A DNA stretch of 10,175 bases, from positions 1 through 10,175 of the forward strand of contig JAGACY010000092.1 of NCBI GenBank assembly GCA_017613855.1, in the 5' to 3' direction. Below are positions 1-5,902 of the stretch, piece after piece. Position numbers and translations under genes: made by a program. How positions within the stretch are numbered: the first letter of the stretch is position 1; the number at the start of each line of letters is the position of its first letter. The notes beneath the pieces are model-generated. The model saw only the letters and a list, made by a program, of their open reading frames with translations. It was not told the origin of the DNA and searched no databases. The DNA comes from Pseudomonadota bacterium (GTDB taxonomy: Bacteria; Myxococcota; Bradymonadia; UBA4248).

Positions 1-51
1 GTGAAAGAAGAAGTGAAAGAAGAGAAGAAAGAGGAAAAAGCTGCTGAATAA
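1..51 (+). CDS. C-terminal end of a rightward gene, Lys/Glu-rich tail (partial)
   Basis: The first 16 codons in frame 1 read VKEEVKEEKKEEKAAE and end at TAA (49-51). Only the tail is inside the window, so the product cannot be named. The alternating Lys/Glu composition indicates a charged, disordered or helical C-terminal extension of the kind found on several ribosomal and nucleic-acid-binding proteins, but composition alone does not identify a family. A strong intrinsic terminator starts 19 bases after the stop, which supports this being the true 3' end of a transcribed gene. Confidence 0.6.
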   Translation: MKEEVKEEKKEEKAAE

Positions 52-69
52 TTCAGCTGACTTTTAAAC

Positions 70-101
70 AAAAAAGCCCGGCTTTTGGCCGGGCTTTTTT
101 T
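70..101 (+). terminator. Rho-independent terminator of the upstream gene
   Basis: A perfect 7-bp GC-rich stem, GCCCGGC (76-82) with GCCGGGC (88-94), encloses the loop TTTTG. It is followed by T7 (95-101). A run of six A (70-75) precedes the stem and can pair with the T tract, so the structure could also act leftwards. It lies 19 bases after the stop codon at 49-51. Confidence 0.92.
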
Positions 102-120
102 GTATCTCTATATGGCAGGA

Positions 121-358
121 TTTTTTTTTACGGATTTGCTCAGGCCCTTTTCAATGAGTAATGTGTAATGTGTAATGTGTAATTAAACAAGTAGGCTAAA
201 GGTTGATTCTAAAGCAAAGAGGTATTTGTTCTTCGGCTATCAGCGATCGATTTGCAAAACTCGGAGCTCTTTAAACACAAACTTTGTTTGCCAAGCCAAT
301 TACAAATTACACATTACTAATTAAGTCAAGGTTGCGAACAAATCCGTTTGTTAAAAAA
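121..358. repeat. Nested imperfect inverted repeat filling the gap before pepT
   Basis: This gene-free stretch is a long imperfect palindrome. The outer arms are ACGGATTTGCTC (130-141) and the complement of ACGGATTTGTTC (336-347), 11 of 12 matching. They are flanked outside by T9 (121-129) and A6 (353-358). The inner arms are 157-176 and 299-318, matching at 19 of 20 positions in inverted orientation. The unique centre (about 177-298) shows no ORF and only a small hairpin, CAAAC/GTTTG at 278-290. The size and nested arms resemble a non-autonomous miniature element or a bacterial intergenic repeat. No target-site duplication was recognised. Confidence 0.6.
152..183. repeat. Short TAATGTG heptamer array (left arm)
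   Basis: The phase is CAATGAG (152-158), then three copies of TAATGTG (159-179), then TAAT. The same heptad appears in inverted orientation at 299-318 (TAATGTG and TAATTTG read on the minus strand). It differs by one base from the TAATGCG array at the right end of the window, so both ends carry the same heptamer family. Confidence 0.75.
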
Positions 359-359
359 C

Positions 360-1604
360 TTATTTTTCGGCCCAGATTCCAGCCAGGCGCACGATGACTT
401 CGGCAGATTTGAGCATATCCTGGACGCTGACCCATTCGTATCGCGAGTGATAGTTTTGTTCACCGGCGAAAATGTTGGGTGTAGGCAATCCGTTGAGCGA
501 AAGCTGTGAACCGTCGGTGCCGCCGCGCACAGCCATCTTGCGCACTTCGAGGCCTGCATCGCGAATGGCGCGTTCGGCATTCTTTGTGACATCGGGGAAT
601 TTTTCGAGTACGGAACTCATATTGCGATATTGCTGCTTGTGTTCGCAGGAGAAGGTTGCCCCCGGATGTGCCGAAACAGTTGCCTGTGCAAGCGAAATTA
701 ATAGTTTGCGTTGATCCTCGAGTTTTGCAGCATCAAAATCGCGCAGAATAAACTGAATGGAAGCTGAATCGACACCGCCTTTGATGTCGGTGGGGTGGAC
801 AAAACCTTCGCGCTGACGTGTCGTTTCGGGTGAGAGTGTATCTTTGGGCAGGCGATCGACAAATTCCGAAAGCAGTTTGATGGCATTGATCATGTGATGA
901 TAGGCATCACCAGGATGCGTATTAATGCCTGCAAATGTAAAGGACATCATATCGGCACTGAAGGTTTCGGTGTCGAGCATACCGCGCGTCGAGGAGTCGA
1001 TCGTATAGGCGCAGTAGGCATTGAACTTGGCAATGTCAAAATATTCCGTTCCGCCGCCGATCTCTTCATCCGGTGTAAAAGCGATGCGCAGATCACCATG
1101 TTTGATCTCGGGATGGGCAATGAGGTATTCCATGGCTGTCATGATAGCTGCAACACCGGATTTGTTGTCGGCACCGAGCAGCGTCGTGCCGGATGCCGTC
1201 ACGATATCATTGCCTATTTGTTCGGCAAAAGCAGGATTGTCCTCGAATTTTATGACAATATCATTGCGGTCTGGCAAGACGATATCCTGACCCTGATAGT
1301 TTTTGTGAACAATCGGTTTGACATTGGCACCGCTTACTTCGGGAGATGTATCCACGTGGGCGATAAAACCGACCGTTTTGGTTGGATAATCCACATTCGA
1401 AGGGAGCGTTGCCGTCACATAACCGTATTGATCCATTTCGACATTCGAAAGCCCCAGTGCTTCACATTCAGATTTCAGAAGCCTGAGCAAATCGAGCTGC
1501 TTGGCTGTCGAAGGATAAGATGTGCTTTCCGGGTCAGATTGTGTGTCGATCTTGACGTAGCGGATAAAACGTTCGAGAAGTGCATCGTAACTTTTGCTGA
1601 GCAT
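360..1604 (-). CDS. pepT: Peptidase T (tripeptide aminopeptidase), M20 family
   Basis: The product is a 414-residue cytoplasmic dizinc aminopeptidase that releases the N-terminal residue of tripeptides. Family landmarks appear in order: LLERFIRYVKIDTQS at the N-terminus; IAHVDTSPE with metal-ligand H83 and D85; TTLLGADNKSG with bridging D146; FTPDEEIGGG with catalytic E180 and ligand E181; YTID with ligand D203; NTHPGDA in the dimerisation domain; RGGTDGSQLS; and NYHSRYE with ligand H386. The length is close to the usual 408 or so residues. I chose ATG 1604 because PepT proteins begin just before LLERF, and AGGA lies 8 bases upstream. The open frame extends to 1721, but that extension is not PepT-like. 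After D203 the sequence reads SS where enterobacterial PepT has GG, a small divergence. The 152-bp gap to the upstream lipoprotein gene suggests separate transcription or attenuated readthrough. Confidence 0.95.
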   Translation of the reverse strand: MLSKSYDALLERFIRYVKIDTQSDPESTSYPSTAKQLDLLRLLKSECEALGLSNVEMDQYGYVTATLPSNVDYPTKTVGFIAHVDTSPEVSGANVKPIVHKNYQGQDIVLPDRNDIVIKFEDNPAFAEQIGNDIVTASGTTLLGADNKSGVAAIMTAMEYLIAHPEIKHGDLRIAFTPDEEIGGGTEYFDIAKFNAYCAYTIDSSTRGMLDTETFSADMMSFTFAGINTHPGDAYHHMINAIKLLSEFVDRLPKDTLSPETTRQREGFVHPTDIKGGVDSASIQFILRDFDAAKLEDQRKLLISLAQATVSAHPGATFSCEHKQQYRNMSSVLEKFPDVTKNAERAIRDAGLEVRKMAVRGGTDGSQLSLNGLPTPNIFAGEQNYHSRYEWVSVQDMLKSAEVIVRLAGIWAEK

Positions 1605-1619
1605 TGTCCATGTCCTATG

Positions 1620-1649
1620 AAAAATTTCAGCGCCTTGACTAGGGGCGCC
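1620..1649 (-). terminator. Weak hairpin plus T-run between lipoprotein gene and pepT
   Basis: Read leftwards, GCGCC (1648-1644) pairs with GGCGC (1634-1630) across a 9-base loop. Five bases later comes T5 (1624-1620). It could end transcripts of the lipoprotein gene or attenuate readthrough into pepT. The stem is short and the T-run is displaced from it, so confidence is low. Confidence 0.3.
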
Positions 1650-1756
1650 TCCATTTGCTTTCTTATGACATTGGTCAGATTTTGCAAGCATAATGTGGAA
1701 GATAAAGGTGGAACATTGCATCCCGGCGTCATTCGTGGCAGTCTTTTATGGGATGG

Positions 1757-4594
1757 TTATCCAATGGGTTCTTCCGGATTTACGGGTTCTTCCGGATTTA
1801 CGGGGTCATCCTGATGTTCGGGATCGTCCGGATTTTCTGTGCCTTCGGAACTATCTGTAAACTGATAGTCGGGATAATGAGCGACATTGAAACAGTTTTG
1901 AGCATTTTGGTTGCATTCCTCGGGGGTGTGGCATTCCAGGACATTTCCTTTGGAATTACAGACAAGACAAAGAATCTTATTCTGTGAACATTCACAAGCC
2001 CATTTCCCGTTTACCAATCTGTCTGGTGTGCCATTCCCTTCGGAGAATGATCTGAGCAGATCATCATAATATTTGCACTTTCCTGTAGGGATACTGTCTT
2101 TTGTATTTGCAGATAAGTCTTTTCGATATTCAAGGCAATCTACGGTTTCGTCATTATCAGAACCGCATTGCGTATCATAGATCCTTGGATTTTGACAAAT
2201 ATCGTCTTTACAGATGAAATTCTTTTTTACGCCATCGGAACATTCTTTTCCTTCATGGCAGCCGGTAATGTTTGACTGGCCATTGAATACGCATTGCGTT
2301 TTTTCCGAATTGGGAATTTGTTTACAAGCTTCGATGGGGCTGCATGTTTGCTGTAAATCACCGCACTCATAGTCAGAATCGGGTCGGCAGGAGGATGATG
2401 TGCCATTGAGATGAGCTTCGGTTGTACATTTATCAATATGGCAAATATAATCGCTCCATGACAGTGCCGGCATATTCTTGATTAAGTCATTGTCGGTGAT
2501 GAGCGTTTGGTATTGGATACACTTGGTGTCGTCTTTGTTGTAATTTGTTGTCTCCTGGCAATCAATGTGATTGTGTCCGCATGAGTTGGTGGCCTGATAA
2601 GCTGTACAGTGTTTTCCATTATTATCATCCATGCTGGAATACTCATTGGTACAGCCTGTTACCTCACAGTTGCCTTCCGGTGTGCATCCACAGATTTCAC
2701 CGACATCAAAATTACACAAAAAGTGTTGATAGTAAAAATCAGAATTGCTCGTATTCTCCGGACGTTTTTCTGTGCAGTTCATGGCTATGCTGGAATTTGT
2801 CGGAGCACAGGATTCATTTGTGTTCATAACACAGGTTTGCGTTTTGTCGTTCTTCTCCTCAATATGAAATCCCTTTTCACATTCTGTAATATGGTATTGA
2901 CCATCTTCGCAGATCACATCGGCCACATGCTTTCCGAGTTTGGGCAGATCATCCTGTTTACAATTATCTCCTTCCTGCTGGATCCATTCGCAGACAGAGA
3001 TGTTGTCGGAATTTGTTGTTAGCTCGTAGCCTGCTTCACATTTGGATATTTGGCATGCTCCGTCGATGCATGTACCATCCAGCGCGTGATTCTGACGGCA
3101 GTCGATGCATTTTTCACCGCATTGAACAAAGGATTGACTTGCACATTCCGTTTCTGAGATTGGACACTGGCTGGTTTCGGCACAGAAATTGTCGATGCAT
3201 TTGTCATTAAAACATATCTGTTTATTGCTACACTCAGGATTACAGGCAGATTTGGATGGTACACATGGGACGGGATGATTCGTTGGTTTATTGTCCGTGC
3301 TTCCTTCCGCATGATATCCTGGGTTGCATAGATACTCGCAATGATATGAAACCACGCCTTTGTCGTCTGGATCACTGACTTTGCATGTGCTTGTTACGAT
3401 TTCATCGGATTGGGGATGTCTGCATGAGGTATCGCATCCACCGCAATGCTGGGGGGTATTCATGCTGACACATTGGTACCTGTTGTCTTCAAAACAAAGG
3501 ATTTGCTCGTTGAAGCACATGAGGGTAGCACATAAGCCATTGACGCATTGTTCATTTGGGGAATTGCATGTCTCGCCTTTAAAATCCGGGCTCATGATGT
3601 CCGAATCGCTGCATCCGCCTTTGGCGCCGCAATGGTTGTTATTGGATGTAGGGTCAATATATGCATAAGAGTCGTCGCTGTTTTGGCAGTATACCAGTGA
3701 TGTATTTTTTTGGCATTTTCCCTCTATGCAGGATTCCAGTGATTCGCATGTGGTGCCCTGGTAGTTGGGGCTATCCGGATTGGTATCATTGCATTTCCCT
3801 TTTGCACCGCAGTAATTGTGATTGGTAAGAGGGTCAACACATAGATTATTACATATAATATCACTGCTCTGACAGATATTCTTTAATATAAACTCATTAT
3901 CCTGGCTTGTACAAATGAATTTATATGGAGTTAGTTCTTTCTTCTTTAGTTCGTCATTATTACCTACAAGCTGAACGCTGATATCATCTGCGATATGATA
4001 AGATTCATCTACATATTTGTAGTTGTAGGATAATCCCGTAATCTGTGGAGCATAGTAGACTGTACAAATCGGATAATCGGTTGGACAGATTTGATTGGTA
4101 TCCGAAATTCTGTTTAACTGTGTAATCGTAAGATTGTTATGCTCATTGACAATAAGGCTGTAATCGTAGTTCGGCTGTGTATAGTCAAAATTCTTATAAT
4201 AATTATCGATGGCTTGATAATCACCGACAAACATTAATTCAACAGGGGATTCCTCCTTGTTAAAGTAGTAGGCAGGATCACTTTGATAAATCTGGCAAAT
4301 CTTATAATCCTGCAATCCCTGGATCGTGTGAATGTTTTCTTTTGTAATGATTTTTTTGTTTTGTGGAAGAATCGTGTTTGTTTCATCACTCTTAGTATAG
4401 CAAATACCCGTCGATAGCTCATAGTATGCTGGAGAATTACCTGGTTTAGGATAAAAGAATCCCGGACATGGCACGAGATGCGCATCATCATTCTTTGAAT
4501 TGACAAAGTTGCTGTAAATCTCGTTATCCCACTTACATCCAAATGCTGTAGCCGATATAAGGAGTACTATGAGAATTGAAAGACGGTTTTTCAT
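1757..4594 (-). CDS. Large Cys-rich putative lipoprotein, function unknown
   Basis: The product is 945 residues. It opens with two basic residues (K2, R4), a hydrophobic stretch (5-18) and a possible lipobox AFGC with C20 as acylation site. The -3 position is Ala rather than Leu, so plain export by signal peptidase I is possible. About 80 cysteines follow, sparse in 21-240 and dense from 241 to 901. Two units, 248-294 and 303-355, repeat the pattern C..DP..N...CGAKG.C followed by C......C..G.C. A third, partial unit (367-391) ends CGGCDTSC. Later segments (451-519) resemble EGF-like or TNFR-like knots (CNPECSNKQICFNDKC). The C-terminus (917-943) is an acidic Pro-rich tail. I recognise no enzyme motif. 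A surface or periplasmic disulfide-stabilised structural or adhesive role is inference only. The 5' half is visibly richer in A+T than pepT. Confidence 0.85.
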   Translation of the reverse strand: MKNRLSILIVLLISATAFGCKWDNEIYSNFVNSKNDDAHLVPCPGFFYPKPGNSPAYYELSTGICYTKSDETNTILPQNKKIITKENIHTIQGLQDYKICQIYQSDPAYYFNKEESPVELMFVGDYQAIDNYYKNFDYTQPNYDYSLIVNEHNNLTITQLNRISDTNQICPTDYPICTVYYAPQITGLSYNYKYVDESYHIADDISVQLVGNNDELKKKELTPYKFICTSQDNEFILKNICQSSDIICNNLCVDPLTNHNYCGAKGKCNDTNPDSPNYQGTTCESLESCIEGKCQKNTSLVYCQNSDDSYAYIDPTSNNNHCGAKGGCSDSDIMSPDFKGETCNSPNEQCVNGLCATLMCFNEQILCFEDNRYQCVSMNTPQHCGGCDTSCRHPQSDEIVTSTCKVSDPDDKGVVSYHCEYLCNPGYHAEGSTDNKPTNHPVPCVPSKSACNPECSNKQICFNDKCIDNFCAETSQCPISETECASQSFVQCGEKCIDCRQNHALDGTCIDGACQISKCEAGYELTTNSDNISVCEWIQQEGDNCKQDDLPKLGKHVADVICEDGQYHITECEKGFHIEEKNDKTQTCVMNTNESCAPTNSSIAMNCTEKRPENTSNSDFYYQHFLCNFDVGEICGCTPEGNCEVTGCTNEYSSMDDNNGKHCTAYQATNSCGHNHIDCQETTNYNKDDTKCIQYQTLITDNDLIKNMPALSWSDYICHIDKCTTEAHLNGTSSSCRPDSDYECGDLQQTCSPIEACKQIPNSEKTQCVFNGQSNITGCHEGKECSDGVKKNFICKDDICQNPRIYDTQCGSDNDETVDCLEYRKDLSANTKDSIPTGKCKYYDDLLRSFSEGNGTPDRLVNGKWACECSQNKILCLVCNSKGNVLECHTPEECNQNAQNCFNVAHYPDYQFTDSSEGTENPDDPEHQDDPVNPEEPVNPEEPIG
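1766..1801 (-). repeat. Tandem 18-bp repeat encoding VNPEEP at the lipoprotein C-terminus
   Basis: Two identical copies of GGGTTCTTCCGGATTTAC (1766-1783 and 1784-1801) lie just before the stop codon. Read leftwards they encode VNPEEP twice. The unit is a multiple of three, so gain or loss of copies would keep the frame and lengthen or shorten the acidic Pro-rich tail. Confidence 0.9.
3530..3853 (-). repeat. Duplicated Cys module inside the lipoprotein gene
   Basis: Codons 248-294 (3853-3713) and 303-355 (3688-3530) encode two copies of a roughly 50-residue module centred on CGAKG.C and ending in C..G.C. The similarity is clear in protein and still visible in DNA near 3617-3660 and 3797-3840, which implies an internal duplication that has since diverged. 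Confidence 0.75.
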
Positions 4595-4623
4595 TTGCAG
4601 TCATCCATGAGATGTCGGAACGC

Positions 4624-4646
4624 AAAAGCCTGCTCTTGAGCAAGGC
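4624..4646 (-). terminator. Hairpin with short T-run after the aminotransferase gene
   Basis: Read leftwards, GCCTTGCTC (4646-4638) pairs with GAGCAGGC (4635-4628), with one bulged T and a very tight loop, followed by TTTT (4627-4624). It lies in the 102-bp gap between the aminotransferase stop and the lipoprotein start. It could terminate aminotransferase transcripts. Because it also falls just after the predicted lipoprotein promoter, it could instead be a leader hairpin. Confidence 0.4.
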
Positions 4647-4657
4647 ATGCTTTATGA

Positions 4658-4666
4658 ATCATAGCA
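4658..4666 (-). promoter_or_regulatory. Extended -10 promoter candidate for the lipoprotein gene
   Basis: Read leftwards the sequence is TGCTATGAT, an extended -10 element (TGn plus TATGAT, 5 of 6 to consensus). No good -35 is present at 16-18 bp, which is tolerated with TGn. The predicted start near 4651 gives a leader of about 57 bases that contains the hairpin 4628-4646. Confidence 0.45.
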
Positions 4667-4696
4667 CAAAATAACTCTGATTTCATCTTCGCATAT

Positions 4697-5902
4697 TTAT
4701 TCATTTAGAAAAATCATGAGTAGTTCAGAAAGTTTTTCGATACCCGATTGAAATACATCGCATGGTGTGATCAAACTGACTACGAGTGTGGGTTGGTTCT
4801 CCCGGTATCCAAAAAAAGTTCCGGGAAAGACCCGTACGCCGTTGTTTGCACATTGAACGGCGATTTCTTCGTCATTTGTCCATCCCGGAAGACGAATACA
4901 TGCACTCCATCCGCCATCAACTTGATCTACGCGCCACTGAATGTCATGCATTTGCACATAGTTTTTCAAGAAATTGTAGTTGTCCTGCATTCTTTTGAGG
5001 CAGGCTTCACGAAATATTTGGCGGTTTTGGAGATAGTAGGGCGCGATGCGCTGTACCCATCCTGATACACTCAGTGTTGAATCGGTAATAAAAAGCATGC
5101 GCTGCATGGCTTCCTGGATGAGTTCTTCATTTCCTCCAAAAACAGCCCATCCAAGTTTGTGCTGGGGTTGACCGCAGACTTTTGACAATCCGCTCAGGCT
5201 GATGAGTAAGCCTTCATGATAAAAGGATGCGGCAGGTTCCTGCGTTAGATGGGGTGAATCATTGAGTCGATAGCTTGCAAATACCTCGTCAATCACGAGA
5301 GCGATGCCACGCTGTGCACAAAAGTGGGAAAGCTGTGCCATTTCTTCCGAAGGAATGCAATGACCTGTGGGGTTATTGGGACTCACGACGATGATGATAC
5401 GCGTCTTTTCTGTGCATGTTTTTTCAAGCGTCCAGAAGTCAATGGCCCATTGACCGGCACAATCCTGCAAAGGCACTTCGAGTAATCGCACACACTCAAG
5501 TGAACACAGACAGTCGAGCAATGGGTAGGTTGGTGTGCATGTAATGATTTCATCTCCTGGGGTACAAAATAATTTTACAATGGCTCCCACAGCTTCACTG
5601 GTCGAGGCAAAAAGCTGAATATGATCCGGATCCACTTTGTTCGGATAGATTTGGGCAATTGCTTTTCTGGTTTCAATGAGGCCCTGTGGAGATGCTTCGT
5701 ATGGTGCTGAAATGGCAGCATTCGTCATATCGGGAGGTGCAATGATTGTAGGGAAGTTGGCTTTTGTCGGATTGCTCAGGGTTAAATCAAAGCCTTGTTT
5801 GCTGCGTTGACAAAAAGTCTGCCATGCGGCATGACACGCATTTTCTTCGAGCTCGTCGAGTGACGGCGTTCGACTATGTTGGAAAAAAGACGGTATGGGC
5901 AT
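4697..5902 (-). CDS. Atypical PLP-dependent aminotransferase, class I/II fold
   Basis: The 401-residue product has the fold-type-I aminotransferase order of motifs: SPNNPTG (174-180, N177 contacting PLP O3'), VIDEVFASY (203-211, D205 contacting the pyridine nitrogen, Y211), and SLSGLSK with K241 as the PLP Schiff-base lysine. It transfers an amino group between an amino acid and a 2-oxoacid; the substrate is not predictable. Two features are unusual. The N-terminus has DLTLSNPTKANFP where common members have a Gly-rich GEPD-type motif. At the C-terminus LVVSLITP replaces the usual R-x-S motif, leaving V374 where the substrate-carboxylate Arg is expected. ATG 5902 is preceded by a good ribosome site (AAGGTG, 4 bases upstream). 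The start overlaps the divergent permease gene by 8 bp, so its promoter must lie inside that gene. Confidence 0.87.
   Translation of the reverse strand: MPIPSFFQHSRTPSLDELEENACHAAWQTFCQRSKQGFDLTLSNPTKANFPTIIAPPDMTNAAISAPYEASPQGLIETRKAIAQIYPNKVDPDHIQLFASTSEAVGAIVKLFCTPGDEIITCTPTYPLLDCLCSLECVRLLEVPLQDCAGQWAIDFWTLEKTCTEKTRIIIVVSPNNPTGHCIPSEEMAQLSHFCAQRGIALVIDEVFASYRLNDSPHLTQEPAASFYHEGLLISLSGLSKVCGQPQHKLGWAVFGGNEELIQEAMQRMLFITDSTLSVSGWVQRIAPYYLQNRQIFREACLKRMQDNYNFLKNYVQMHDIQWRVDQVDGGWSACIRLPGWTNDEEIAVQCANNGVRVFPGTFFGYRENQPTLVVSLITPCDVFQSGIEKLSELLMIFLNE
5807..5835 (+). promoter_or_regulatory. Candidate permease promoter inside the aminotransferase gene
   Basis: A perfect TTGACA (5807-5812) is followed after 17 bp by CATGAC (5830-5835), a poor -10 (3 of 6). 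The spacer and -10 contain the palindrome CATGC-G-GCATG (5823-5833), which could bind a regulator compensating for the weak -10; this is speculation. The leader would be about 53 bases. Because the sequence is also coding, chance occurrence is possible. Confidence 0.35.

Noticed and set aside
337..352. AACAAA/TTTGTT hairpin as a terminator for pepT
   Set aside because: The 6-bp stem is A/T only. On the minus strand the T-run comes before rather than after the hairpin. It is better explained as part of the outer inverted repeat.
1605..1721. N-terminal extension of pepT to an upstream ATG
   Set aside because: The extra 39 residues are unlike PepT, and the ATG at 1604 has a suitable AGGA site and matches the family's start position.
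894..1814. Plus-strand ORF of 306 residues opposite pepT
   Set aside because: It lies antisense to a gene with full PepT motifs, has no recognisable motif, and ends in a frame translation of the 18-bp repeats. Long antisense frames are expected opposite codon-biased genes.
2227..3668. Several 65-137 residue ORFs in other frames of the lipoprotein gene
   Set aside because: They overlap a continuous 945-codon frame with a signal peptide and patterned cysteines. Their own Cys content only mirrors the TGC/GCA-rich DNA.
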